From: Tritrichomonas musculus
Lineage: Eukaryota > Parabasalia > Tritrichomonadida > Tritrichomonadidae
NCBI GenBank assembly: GCA_039105265.1
Contig: JAPFFF010000022.1
Span: 2,108,001-2,172,000 of the forward strand
Direction: 5' to 3'
Length of the DNA: 64,000 bases
The position numbers and the translations under genes are program-made. This document shows, one piece after another, positions 38,409 through 48,810 of the stretch (positions are counted from its first letter, which is position 1; every line of letters begins with the position of its first letter). The notes under the pieces are model-generated. The model was given only the letters and a program-made list of their open reading frames with translations, was not told where the DNA came from and searched no databases.

Positions 38409-41400
38409 ATGACAGGTATCATTACTAAAGAAAATGCCACAAATTATGCTTTTTATAATACATCAATTTTAGGAGGAGGTGGTGGTTCAAGTGGTGGTGA
38501 TAGTTCAATAAATGGAAATATTGTTTGTAATTCAATTTCAATTGATGAAGTTGCTAGATTTGATAAAACAAAACAATTAAAAGCTAGAATATTATCAGAT
38601 TTGTATTGTGATAGCAATATTTTTATGAAAAATCCAGAATTTGATGATACAAAAGAAGAATCAGAAGAAAATCCAAAATACTATTCAATTAATAATTTCA
38701 CTAATAATATGAATGATTATGTTCAATATATTCATGATTTAAAAGAAAAGATTGAAATAACTGACAATAAAGAAGTATTATTGAATAAAAATATTCAAAT
38801 TAATTCACCAGATGAAACAACAATGAAAAATTGTTCATTAGATGAAGTTTCTAAACAACTTTCAATTTTGAAAACAATTAATGGTTTCAAAGATAATTTT
38901 GAAAGATATTTTGAATTTAAAGCAGGTGATTGTTATGTTAAACAACCATTATCATTTATCGGCAATTATTTCAGTGAAACAAAATATTGGACAACAAATA
39001 AAATTTGTTCTGTTTTGAGTGCAATTATTGATGAAAATTATAAAGAATTGAATAGAATTTATACACAAAGACAAAATTATTTAGACCGTAAAACAATTCC
39101 CAAAGAAACAAGAGATATTGAATTATTAGCTGATGATGAAGATGAGGTACCAAAATTGTTTAATGATTTTTATGAAAATGATTATTATTTAAATGAATTG
39201 ATAACAAGTGCTTCTGAAGTTATTCAATATTTAGGTAAGAATTCAATTTTAAGTGAAGCTTTAAAAAGTAAGATTTCAAAAACTCCAATGAATTGGATGA
39301 TTTTATATTCAATTGGTTATTCAACTTGGTATGAAAAATTTTCTTTAACAAAAATTGAAGAGAACAAATTATTATTTGAAATACCAGAAACTTATCAATA
39401 TTCAAGATTTTTAATTTATGTTTTCGATTCAGAATTACATAGAATTGAAGATGATATTAGTCATGTTCAATATATCTTTGAAATATCAAAACTTGATAAT
39501 AATTCTTATGAATTTCATTCAAATATTAATGCAATTATTATTGAAACAGAAGAAAATAATTTTAAAGTTAGAATTGAAAGTGATTCATTTCAAAATGAAA
39601 TTAATGATTTAACTAGTAGATGTCAAATGTATTATACTTATGAAAATGATTCCACTTTTTCTGAATATTTTTCACAATTTGTTAAAAAAGATGAACTTGA
39701 TTCATATTTCACAATTTCTCCAGGAATAAATAATTTTGATATTGAAAATAAATATATTTCTCATAAAACCGAAACAATAAATGGTCTTGAATGTAATTTA
39801 TTAATTATTGATATTCCAGAAGAAAGAAAACAACAATTCTTAAATTATCATCGACCTATATTCAAAATTGTATTAAGAAAGAAAGTAATTTTTGATGAAG
39901 AAGGTCATTATTTCAATGAATTTTATATTTCAACCAAAAATAATCAAATTCATTGTCCAGTTATAATTTATGACCAACTCAATAAATATTGTATTATAAC
40001 TGATACAACTTCAATAGTTTCAAGGGCAATTGGTGATGCGGATGAATCTTTTTTATATAATACATTTTATATTGCTTTTGATAAAAGATTATCAATTGAC
40101 CCTTACAAATTATATTTGAATGGTGAATTAGCAATTTATAATCAATTTGAACCAACAACTTTAAAAACCGATAATGCAATTAAATGTTCAATTATTGAAG
40201 CCGATAATGCATTGAAATTACATAAATCAGATAATTTATATTTATATAAGCCAGATATAATTACTGAAGATAATGAATATTATAAAATGGTTTTCAAAAT
40301 TCCTTCAAATTATGAAATTCCAGATAAATTAGAATTTGTTTTCAAAGATTATTGTTTTTTAAATGAATGGTTTTTAAGATGGAATTCAATTGAGAATCAA
40401 TGGGAAGGTATTAATTGTTTAGGTAAATTAACTGGAAAAATAATTTCAAAATTACAGAAAAATAATTCAAAACAAAATTCTGATGGTGCTCATGGTAGTT
40501 TCATTTTAATGAAAGATTGTGAATCAAATAGAAATTTGATTCCAAATAATGATAAAGGAATTTTTATGGATTTTATTGAAAATAGTTCAATTAAAACAAA
40601 AATTTGGTTTTCAAATAAAAAAGATAAATCAGAAGATGGTGATTTATATGATATTAAATGGGAATTTGATAAAAAATTGAATGGAGAAAGTTGTGAAGGT
40701 TATGATTTATTAAATTGTTATTTCTCTTTTGGAAATTTATCAAGTGGAAAATTTAATTATTTAAATTTAGCAAAAGTTGAATTAATTATTACACAAAATG
40801 GTTCATTAACTTCAAATACTTTAACTTTTATTAGTTTAGGAATTAGAAGAACAACTAAAAATGATAGAGCTTATATTGAATTAAAACCTCAATATGATTG
40901 TATTGAACAAGTTGCTTTTACTTGGAAAGATTCAAAAATTGAAAAAGGGAATAAAAATATTGAATTATATTTTAAGAAAAATTTAGTTCAACCAATTGAA
41001 CAATTTGATTGGGATTCAAATACAAATCCATTTCAATATATTATTCAAAATCAATTCTATGAAATTTCACCAAGACCTGATGCTGCAACAACTTTATATA
41101 CAGATTATAACATCACTAGTTCAAAAATAATAACAGCCGATAACATAACAACAATGAGAAGTGATTTAAATATGGTTTCAAATAATGTTGATGTTATTAA
41201 TTTTGATATGGAAAGAGTTAAAAGAGATGTTGATATATTGAATTATGAAATGGCAATTCAAATTTTGAAAACTCAATATTTAGAACAAGAAGTCAATAAA
41301 GTCAAAATCCGTGCAAATGTTGCATTAGGTTTTGGAATTGCAGGAACTTTTTTAGGGGCAACAGGTTTATTATTGAATCCAAATGTTATTGATTTTGGAA

Positions 41401-44400
41401 ATAGAGCTATTGACAAAATCAAAAAGACGGATATTTCAAATACAATTCAAAGATGGATTTTTGGTGAACAAGATGATTTACAAGAACTTATATATATTCC
41501 AAAAGAACCAAATTCAGTACCACATCCACCTCTTCCAGGTGAAATTATTGACCCAAGCAATATTTTAATTGAATCTGGTGGAAGTGCTCAAAGATTGATT
41601 GGACAATCAAATCTTGACCGTTATATGGAAAATTTGAGATGGTTGGTCTCTCAAACATCTCTCCCAGAAAACTTCCCTTATCAAGACACTTGGATGGAGA
41701 GAATATGTAATTTATGTGGTAGAGTCATTGAGGAATTTCCAAATATAACACTTCCTGAAGATTTTTTTGATTTGTATCAAATCGGAATTGTTGGACCAAA
41801 TGTTAGAAGTGTTCAATTAGGAATCGAGGATAAAAATAAATTGAAACCTTTAATTGATTGGTGTGATTCAAAAAATGAAAATTTGTTAGATTCTTCAAAA
41901 TTTGAAGATAATTGGATTAATCCTGAAAAAGCTTTACCATCAATTTCAGTTGTTTTAGAAATTTGTGAAAATTATCGTAATTCATTGAAATTCCCATTCA
42001 AAATGTTAGCTTATCAAATATTAGAAAATGATTATTTGACAAAACAAAAGATTGAAAAAATTGATACAAATGATTTTGTTAAAAATTCAGAAATAGATTC
42101 AATTATTTCAAATAAAATAACTGAAATTCAACCTTCTGGTGAATCAAATTTCACAATTCAACCAGGAATAAATGATTTCTTTATTGAAAACAAATATATT
42201 TCTCATAAAAGTGAAACAATAAATGGTCTTGAATGTAATTTATTAGTTATTGATATTCCAAATAATAGAAAACAACAATTCTTATCTTTCAATAGACCAA
42301 TATTCAAAATTGTTTTAAGAAAAAATGTCATTTATGATTCAAATGGTAAATATATTAAAGAATTTTATATTTCAACCAAAAATAATCAAATTTTATGTCC
42401 TGTTATAATTTATGACCAACTCAATAAATATTGTACAATTAATGATACAACTTTGATAGCTACAAGGTCAATTGATGATGCTGATGGAAACTCATTAGAT
42501 GGTAAATTTTATATTGCTTTTGATAAAAGATTATCAATTATTCCTTACAATTTATATTTGAGTGGTGATTTAAGTATTTTAAATCAATTTGAACCAACTT
42601 GTTTAAAAACTGATAAAGCAATTAAATGTTCAATTATTGAAGCAGATAATGCATTGAAATTACACAAATCAGATGTTCATTATTTCTATAAACCTTCAAT
42701 TATTACTGAAGATAATGAATTTTATAAAATGGTATTTTCAATTGAAGATTCTTATGAAATTCCAGATAAATTAGAATTTGTTTTCAAAGAATCTTGTTTT
42801 GGTAATCAATGGTCTTTAACTTGGGATGGAACAAAATGGAATGGAAATAATAGAAAAGGTCATTTGAATGGAAAAGTAATTAATAAAATAAATTGGAGAC
42901 CAACAGCTTCAAAAGAATTCAAAAATTGTTGTGGTTGTGCAGTTGTTGTTAAAATTTCTGATGAACATGTTCAAATAATTCAAAATAATGGAAAAGGTTT
43001 AATGGAAAGTTTGTTAACAAATTATGTTAATAACTGTTGGATTGAAATGAGTGATGGTACAAGACATAATGGTTCTAAATTTAATATGACATTTGAACAT
43101 CAATTACCTGCTTGGTCATCAAATGGTGAAAGTAATTCAAATTGGTTGGGTTATCATGGTACTTATATTCCTTATTTTGCATTAGAAAATACGTCATCTT
43201 TAAGATTTGATTTAATTGAAAAAATTTATATTGATATTTATGTAGGTGAATCAAGTTCAACAACAAGATTATCTTTCAAACCTGATGGTGTAAAACATGA
43301 AGAAAAAGGGAAAAAATATTTAGATATTGTTCCTGTTAATGATACAATTGAAATGATTAGTTATGATTGGGGTGATTCAAATATTGATACAACAAAGAAA
43401 GATATTGAATTATATCTCAAAAAAGAATTAACAAATTCAATTGATGAAGTTAATTGGGATTCAAAAACAAATGCATTCAAATATATAATTGACCAACAAT
43501 TTTATGAAATATCGCCTAATCCAAATGCTGCAACAACTTTGTATACTGATTATAATATCACTAGTTCAAAAATTATTACAGCTGATAACATAACAACAAT
43601 GAGAAGTGATTTGAATGTTTTAACAAATAATTTTGATGTTGTTAGTTATGATGTTAAAGATATTACAGAAAAAGTTGATGTTTTGAATGCAGAAATGAGT
43701 GAAACAAAAAGAATTACAAAACATTTACAAGAAGATATTGATGAAACAAGAATGATTGCTGATGTTGCTTTAGCGGTTGGAGTTGCTTCAATGTGTACTC
43801 AAATTGGTTCAACAGGTATAAGTTTTATCACAAATACAGGAAAATCAATGCTTCAAAGTTGTGCTGCTGCACCACTTGAATATGAAATGACTACAACAAG
43901 TATTTCAATTTTACCTTCAATACCAGTTAGTTATTCTTTACGTTCACCTTCAATTGATTTAACTCCTTTGAAAAATTGGTATAATTCAGAATATCAACAA
44001 ATTCCAGAAATTAAATATGAAGAATATCAAAATAATTCAACTACTACAACATCTTTAATAACTACATTTGATATTTGTAATCATTTCAGACATTCAATGA
44101 AACCAGCATTCAAAATGTTAACAGAAAAAATTGAAGAAATTGATAATAATGATTATATTAAGAAAAGTGATTTAATTAGAAGTGATACAATTGATATCAT
44201 AACTCATTATCAAGATGAACAAGCTGCGGTTTTATTTCAAGCAGAAGATGAATTAATAAATGGTATTTGTGTATTTAAATTATTTACCTCTGAAGGTCAA
44301 AAACAATTATATTTCAAAATTGAAGAAGGTGAAATAATTGAATATAAAGGTGTTGATACAACAACAACAATAGATGATATTACAATTGAAGGTAAAGAAA

Positions 44401-47120
44401 AATCAGAAGAATATAGAACAAAATATTTGTCAAAAATAAACAAAATTGATAAAAATGTTATTATAACAGGTGATAATCAAAATTATAAAATTGTTGGATG
44501 TATCATTGAAAAAAATACATTTATTCGAATTTTATTAGAGAAAACACCATCTGATATTGCTTATTTGTCAGATATTGAAGCATTAAATGAAAAAATTAAT
44601 AGTTTAGCAGTTAATTCACATACAAATGATGCCGTTATGACAGCTTCTTTAAATGATTTTCCAACAATTGATGAAGTTAATTCAGCATTAGAACAATTGA
44701 AAGAAACAATGATAGATAAAGAAAATTTGTATACAAAAGATAAAGCCGACCAAAGATATGTATTGAAAAATGAAAAATATACTTCAGATAAAATTATTTT
44801 AGATTCAGAAGGTTTAATATCTTTTGATACAACTTTAAATGATTCAAATGATGAAACAATTATGACTTCAAAATCAACATCAAAATTATTAAAAGCTATT
44901 AATAGTTATTTAAATAAGAAATTTGTTGAATTTTATGATGCAGTTGATGACCATGATATTTGGATTTCAGAAGCTGAGGACAAATACAGACTGAAAAATG
45001 ATTTAAGCTATTATGATAAACGAGAATTAGAAATAATATCAACTCAAAAATATCAAATAGAATATAACGATAAATATCCAAATACTAATGATAGTGCAAA
45101 AATTGCAAAAATTGAATATCATGAAAATGCTAAATTAATTGGAAAATATATTATTGATAAAGTTGAATATGAATTTGATATTAATTTTAAATCTGATGAT
45201 ACTATTGAAGATAATCATTTTATGCTTCTAAATACTGAAACAAATACAATGTTAATTTGGAGTGAATCAACAACAGAATTAGTATTAACATCATTAAATG
45301 AAGAAATATTAGTTGATATCATTATTGAATCTGCTTATTTAGAAATTAATGATGAATTAGCATTAAAGAGTGAATTACCTGAACCAATTGATGACCATGA
45401 TATTTGGATTTCAGAAGCTGAAGGAAAATATGCATTGAAAACAGATATACCAGAAATAATTGAGGGACAAATTACTTTCAATCAAGAATTAGAATTAATT
45501 TATGATGCAGGTAATGATATTAATACTCTTTCTGTTCTTTATACTAATGCAAGTCAATATTTAGAAAAATGGAAACAATATGGAATGTTATTTGATGGAT
45601 ATGATAAAACTGATGAAAATATTAAATACAAAGGAATATTCACTATATCAAGTATTAATAATAATGATTATGTTTTAAATAATGGCGTTCAAAATATAGC
45701 ATTAACATTAGAAATGAGTTCAAGTTGTGGAGTTGTTTATGATTTTGATAACCAACATAGAATCAATGTAATAAGTTGTTATATTGCAAATAAAGATTAT
45801 GATGAAACGAACAAAAACTGTGTTGTTAATCTTGCATTTCTTCAAGATAAATATGCATTGAAAAGTGATATTCCTGAACCAGTTGATTTATCAAATTATG
45901 CTTTGAAATCTGATATTCCACTTGTTGTTCAATCTGATGAAACTGAATGTGATGCAACAGCAGCTGTTCCATCATTAGATTATGTTGTAAATACATATCA
46001 GACAATATTTGAAAGTAATCTAATTGATAAAAAAGCTAATTTACTTGAAAAACAACTAACAGCTATTGATAACAAATTCTCAAATTATGCATTGAAAAGT
46101 GAAACAGATACAAAATTAACTCAATTGGATAATTATTATGATAGTCTTGTTGAACAATTGGATTCAACTTATTATGATAAAGTTGAATGTGATGAAAAAT
46201 TTGCTTTGAAAAGTGAAAATGATGAATTGAAGGCAAAAATAAATTCATTAGAATCAAGATTAGCTGCTTTAGAAGGTAGTTCATTTGCAACAAAAGCAGA
46301 ATTATCACAATATAGAAAATTGAATGATTTGGTTGTGTCAAATCAAAAAGTTCTTCCAATCACAAATAAAGAAGTGTTATTGGATAATGGTGATGAACAA
46401 TGGAGATTTACAACATCTCATATTCCATTTCATGAGGGAACGCATTTGATTGGAAAATATACAGAACCAGATGGTGTTGAACATGAAATAAATGTGATAT
46501 TTCAGGGCGAAGAAGATTTTTCAGAAGAATTTCAGAACTGTTTTTTGATACTCAAACAATTTCAATATAGTGAAGGAATATTTATTGAGTGGGATAAAAT
46601 GACTGGTGCAATATACATTTTTGATGATGTTAATTATAGTTATTATATGGGATGTGAAATCACATCAGCAATTCTTGATGAAGGAATTACATTAGCAACA
46701 AATTATGATTTAACAAATTATTATTCAAAAGATGATTTAACACGATTTGGTCTCATTGAAACAGACAGTTATGAAACAAACAAATTTGAATTATCAATGG
46801 ATGACAAAACTCATATTAGATTTAAGTATTTAGGTAGTGGAATTAATGGAGTCTGGAATTTGATTCAGATATTTGTTTTCCAAGATATTTCAGGTCATAA
46901 ACACTTTATCAAATGGGATTTTGTTCATCGAATCATTTCTTTGGATACTTCATTTTATACAACATATGAAATTCCGAAAACTCAAACTAATTTAGAAGAA
47001 ATAAATATCACTCTTGAAACAAGAGGATTTATCACAACACAAGAATTAGTCAATAAATTTGAAAGATTTGCTTATCAACAAATGAGCTATCAATTTGCTA
47101 ATAAATTGGTTTCAATATAA
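38409..47120 (+). CDS. 2,903-residue modular fibre protein
   Basis: Residues about 435-870 and 1250-1690 are two copies of one module (IENKYISHK, FKIVLRK, FYISTKNNQI, IAFDKRLSI, DNALKLHKSD). Each is followed by SSKIITADNITTMRSDL (near 905 and 1717), a coiled coil and, in the first copy, a Gly/Ala-rich hydrophobic helix. The C-terminal third carries repeated LSNYALKSDIP, KYALKTDIP and FALKSE motifs, which are typical of phage tail-fibre shafts. The N-terminus has a Gly-rich GGGGSSGGDSS. Host attachment is inferred. The frame is uninterrupted over 8.7 kb, so selection has recently been at work. Confidence 0.75.
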   Translation: MTGIITKENATNYAFYNTSILGGGGGSSGGDSSINGNIVCNSISIDEVARFDKTKQLKARILSDLYCDSNIFMKNPEFDDTKEESEENPKYYSINNFTNNMNDYVQYIHDLKEKIEITDNKEVLLNKNIQINSPDETTMKNCSLDEVSKQLSILKTINGFKDNFERYFEFKAGDCYVKQPLSFIGNYFSETKYWTTNKICSVLSAIIDENYKELNRIYTQRQNYLDRKTIPKETRDIELLADDEDEVPKLFNDFYENDYYLNELITSASEVIQYLGKNSILSEALKSKISKTPMNWMILYSIGYSTWYEKFSLTKIEENKLLFEIPETYQYSRFLIYVFDSELHRIEDDISHVQYIFEISKLDNNSYEFHSNINAIIIETEENNFKVRIESDSFQNEINDLTSRCQMYYTYENDSTFSEYFSQFVKKDELDSYFTISPGINNFDIENKYISHKTETINGLECNLLIIDIPEERKQQFLNYHRPIFKIVLRKKVIFDEEGHYFNEFYISTKNNQIHCPVIIYDQLNKYCIITDTTSIVSRAIGDADESFLYNTFYIAFDKRLSIDPYKLYLNGELAIYNQFEPTTLKTDNAIKCSIIEADNALKLHKSDNLYLYKPDIITEDNEYYKMVFKIPSNYEIPDKLEFVFKDYCFLNEWFLRWNSIENQWEGINCLGKLTGKIISKLQKNNSKQNSDGAHGSFILMKDCESNRNLIPNNDKGIFMDFIENSSIKTKIWFSNKKDKSEDGDLYDIKWEFDKKLNGESCEGYDLLNCYFSFGNLSSGKFNYLNLAKVELIITQNGSLTSNTLTFISLGIRRTTKNDRAYIELKPQYDCIEQVAFTWKDSKIEKGNKNIELYFKKNLVQPIEQFDWDSNTNPFQYIIQNQFYEISPRPDAATTLYTDYNITSSKIITADNITTMRSDLNMVSNNVDVINFDMERVKRDVDILNYEMAIQILKTQYLEQEVNKVKIRANVALGFGIAGTFLGATGLLLNPNVIDFGNRAIDKIKKTDISNTIQRWIFGEQDDLQELIYIPKEPNSVPHPPLPGEIIDPSNILIESGGSAQRLIGQSNLDRYMENLRWLVSQTSLPENFPYQDTWMERICNLCGRVIEEFPNITLPEDFFDLYQIGIVGPNVRSVQLGIEDKNKLKPLIDWCDSKNENLLDSSKFEDNWINPEKALPSISVVLEICENYRNSLKFPFKMLAYQILENDYLTKQKIEKIDTNDFVKNSEIDSIISNKITEIQPSGESNFTIQPGINDFFIENKYISHKSETINGLECNLLVIDIPNNRKQQFLSFNRPIFKIVLRKNVIYDSNGKYIKEFYISTKNNQILCPVIIYDQLNKYCTINDTTLIATRSIDDADGNSLDGKFYIAFDKRLSIIPYNLYLSGDLSILNQFEPTCLKTDKAIKCSIIEADNALKLHKSDVHYFYKPSIITEDNEFYKMVFSIEDSYEIPDKLEFVFKESCFGNQWSLTWDGTKWNGNNRKGHLNGKVINKINWRPTASKEFKNCCGCAVVVKISDEHVQIIQNNGKGLMESLLTNYVNNCWIEMSDGTRHNGSKFNMTFEHQLPAWSSNGESNSNWLGYHGTYIPYFALENTSSLRFDLIEKIYIDIYVGESSSTTRLSFKPDGVKHEEKGKKYLDIVPVNDTIEMISYDWGDSNIDTTKKDIELYLKKELTNSIDEVNWDSKTNAFKYIIDQQFYEISPNPNAATTLYTDYNITSSKIITADNITTMRSDLNVLTNNFDVVSYDVKDITEKVDVLNAEMSETKRITKHLQEDIDETRMIADVALAVGVASMCTQIGSTGISFITNTGKSMLQSCAAAPLEYEMTTTSISILPSIPVSYSLRSPSIDLTPLKNWYNSEYQQIPEIKYEEYQNNSTTTTSLITTFDICNHFRHSMKPAFKMLTEKIEEIDNNDYIKKSDLIRSDTIDIITHYQDEQAAVLFQAEDELINGICVFKLFTSEGQKQLYFKIEEGEIIEYKGVDTTTTIDDITIEGKEKSEEYRTKYLSKINKIDKNVIITGDNQNYKIVGCIIEKNTFIRILLEKTPSDIAYLSDIEALNEKINSLAVNSHTNDAVMTASLNDFPTIDEVNSALEQLKETMIDKENLYTKDKADQRYVLKNEKYTSDKIILDSEGLISFDTTLNDSNDETIMTSKSTSKLLKAINSYLNKKFVEFYDAVDDHDIWISEAEDKYRLKNDLSYYDKRELEIISTQKYQIEYNDKYPNTNDSAKIAKIEYHENAKLIGKYIIDKVEYEFDINFKSDDTIEDNHFMLLNTETNTMLIWSESTTELVLTSLNEEILVDIIIESAYLEINDELALKSELPEPIDDHDIWISEAEGKYALKTDIPEIIEGQITFNQELELIYDAGNDINTLSVLYTNASQYLEKWKQYGMLFDGYDKTDENIKYKGIFTISSINNNDYVLNNGVQNIALTLEMSSSCGVVYDFDNQHRINVISCYIANKDYDETNKNCVVNLAFLQDKYALKSDIPEPVDLSNYALKSDIPLVVQSDETECDATAAVPSLDYVVNTYQTIFESNLIDKKANLLEKQLTAIDNKFSNYALKSETDTKLTQLDNYYDSLVEQLDSTYYDKVECDEKFALKSENDELKAKINSLESRLAALEGSSFATKAELSQYRKLNDLVVSNQKVLPITNKEVLLDNGDEQWRFTTSHIPFHEGTHLIGKYTEPDGVEHEINVIFQGEEDFSEEFQNCFLILKQFQYSEGIFIEWDKMTGAIYIFDDVNYSYYMGCEITSAILDEGITLATNYDLTNYYSKDDLTRFGLIETDSYETNKFELSMDDKTHIRFKYLGSGINGVWNLIQIFVFQDISGHKHFIKWDFVHRIISLDTSFYTTYEIPKTQTNLEEINITLETRGFITTQELVNKFERFAYQQMSYQFANKLVSI

Positions 47121-47127
47121 AAATAAA

Positions 47128-47277
47128 TTATTTATTTTGATTGTCTTCTTTGAATTTTCTTAGTTCTTCCAATTCATTTTTCTTTCGAATTCTATATTCG
47201 CGTTGTTGTTTTCTTCTAGCTTCTTTTCTTTCATCATCATTTTGATATATATTTTTGCGACCTCTTTTTGAAGACAT
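47128..47277 (-). CDS. 49-residue mini bZIP-like protein
   Basis: A complete short frame starts MSSKRGRKNIYQ. Its block EARRKQQREYRIRKKNELEE matches EARRKQQKEYRLRKKAELEE of the 96-residue protein at 9945 almost residue for residue, and RGRK is kept too. The N-terminal half of the longer protein is absent. It is convergent with the fibre gene, 7 bp apart. Conservation across diverged segments argues that the basic region is the functional part. Confidence 0.65.
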   Translation of the reverse strand: MSSKRGRKNIYQNDDERKEARRKQQREYRIRKKNELEELRKFKEDNQNK

Positions 47278-47309
47278 TTTTTGTAAAAATAAAAAAATTT
47301 CTATTTTTT

Positions 47310-47762
47310 TTAAATGAAAGCATCATCATCAAGGTCATCTTGCTTGAATTCAATTTGAACTTGTTTTCTTATTTTTTCATTATTCTTTTTATTTGTAGAT
47401 TCAGTTAAATATGATGGATAATAATAATTATCTTTATAATTCATTTGAATAAAATCAATACATAAAACGTACATCACTCCATTTTTCTTAGATAACGTTC
47501 TTTTCTTATTTTCTTTGAAACTAACAATTATTTCATTTCCAAATAATTCTTTAATTTGATTATAATTCAGATATTTATTAGTTGTACCAGTTAATTGAAT
47601 AAATAACGGTTTCATACATAATCCGTCAAAATTATTATGAAAAACATCATCTCCTTCAAAATAACAAACACATTGACTAAAATCTTTACAACTTAATTTT
47701 TCTTTTAAGAAATCAATTAATTTGTTAGTTGAATAGAAATTTGTTTTTGTTTCTGTTTCCAT
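47310..47762 (-). CDS. 150-residue cassette protein of segment B, unknown
   Basis: The frame starts METETKTNFYSTNKLIDFL and has Cys-containing strands (CVCYFEGDDVF, GVMYVLCIDFIQM) and an acidic C-terminus (DDLDDDAF). No clear homologue lies elsewhere in the window. It lies between the mini bZIP-like gene and the 175-residue gene, the place taken by other small genes in segment A. The stop reads TAAA. Confidence 0.55.
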   Translation of the reverse strand: METETKTNFYSTNKLIDFLKEKLSCKDFSQCVCYFEGDDVFHNNFDGLCMKPLFIQLTGTTNKYLNYNQIKELFGNEIIVSFKENKKRTLSKKNGVMYVLCIDFIQMNYKDNYYYPSYLTESTNKKNNEKIRKQVQIEFKQDDLDDDAFI

Positions 47763-47801
47763 TGGATATTTTTTAGAGTGATAAAAAAATTAAAAAAATT
47801 T

Positions 47802-48326
47802 TTAAACAACACAATATTTGAGACAAAGATGATAAACGTTAACTAATTCATTCCATTCTTTATTATAAACATTTTTGAAATCCATAACAACTTCACCATT
47901 TTCTTTAATTATTTTAATTGCATCAATTTTTCTGATAGGATTTGTTTTAGCAGAACAACATCCAAGGTCTTCATCTGGAAATACAATAACATCTTCACAT
48001 TTTAACATATTTTTAATAATTTCTTGTAAAGAATTGAGAGAAACGATAATACATTTCTTTGAAATTAAATTAGTTATCAAAGTTTTATCGTTTTCTAACA
48101 AAATTTGAGCATAAGTTTCTAATATTAAATTTCTAACATCTTTGAATTTTTCTTCTTTTTCTTCATTTAATTCAACGTCTCTAGTTATCACAATTTCTTC
48201 TTTTCCATCATCACGTTTATTAATTATAATATTATTAGTCAAATTATTAGTAGATTGACTGGCAGCTGATGGTTCTAAAGAAATATTTGCATTGATACTA
48301 GCAGTATTATTTCTTTTCTTAATCAT
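47802..48326 (-). CDS. Conserved 174-residue cassette protein, segment B
   Basis: This is the homologue of 10266-10793. Shared blocks are IIINKRDDGKEEIVITR, GCCSAKTNPIRKI and VYHLCLKY. The function is not recognised. It is the last gene at the right end of segment B; beyond it lie more than 3 kb without genes. The stop reads TAAAA. Confidence 0.65.
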   Translation of the reverse strand: MIKKRNNTASINANISLEPSAASQSTNNLTNNIIINKRDDGKEEIVITRDVELNEEKEEKFKDVRNLILETYAQILLENDKTLITNLISKKCIIVSLNSLQEIIKNMLKCEDVIVFPDEDLGCCSAKTNPIRKIDAIKIIKENGEVVMDFKNVYNKEWNELVNVYHLCLKYCVV

Positions 48327-48387
48327 TTTTTATTTTAATATTCAATAAAAAATATCAATTTAAAAAAAGAATTGCTTAATTTTCACC

Positions 48388-48787
48388 TATATAGCGGTTT
48401 TCAGGACAATTAGTTTTGAGAATTTCATAAAAATAGGTCAAATGACCCACTTTTTAAGTAAAAATACGAATTTTGAAGGTCATTTAGTACTTTATATAGC
48501 GGTTTTCAGGACGAGTATAAATTAGGAGGTCAAATGGTTCACTTTCTTGAAATAAAAGGTCTTAAAAGGTCAAATTTTTCAAAGAAAATCGACCAAAAAG
48601 GTCAAATTCATGTTCAAATTATTAAAAGAAATCTATCAAAAAGTTCTCCAAATGGTCAAATTTTTCAAAAAAAATGGTCATTTGGTCTTGTTTTTATTGA
48701 AAAAGTGGTCGTTTAGAACGAAAAATGAACGAAAAGTGGTCAAATTGTCATGAAAAGTTGTCGTTTAAAGCACTTTTCAGGACAATT
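48388..48787. repeat. Repeat-rich stretch with TAGCGGTTTTCAGGAC and GGTCAAAT motifs
   Basis: TATATAGCGGTTTTCAGGAC occurs at 48388 and 48493, and a shorter form TTTTCAGGACAATT near 48774. In between, about ten copies of (A/T)GGTCAAAT, GGTCATTT or their close variants occur at irregular spacing. A 60-residue frame across this stretch is a by-product of the repeats. It could be a binding-site cluster or the outer end of segment B. Confidence 0.6.
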
Positions 48788-48810
48788 TATTAACTACTAA
48801 AATAAAAACA

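Larger units (their letters stand above)
25847..48380. mobile_element. Polinton-like segment B
   Basis: Most genes here encode virion-type proteins: packaging ATPase, two major capsid proteins, minor capsid, core-like peptide, pVI-like peptide and a 2,903-residue fibre. Three small regulator-type genes lie at the right end. No DNA polymerase or integrase is seen, and no terminal inverted repeats, so it may be an incomplete copy or may rely on a helper. Base use is uniformly AT-rich and CG-poor, unlike segment A and segment C. It looks fairly young, with about two breaks in all. Confidence 0.55.

Noticed and set aside
25781-48400. Terminal inverted repeats of segment B
   Set aside because: I compared the AAATGG palindrome at 25781 and the TATATAGCGG repeats at 48388 with the other end and found no inverted match, so no true termini can be given.
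48534-48716. 60-residue plus-strand frame in the GGTCAAAT cluster
   Set aside because: The peptide is a translation of the repeated words, with no homologue in the window and no leader like the real genes.
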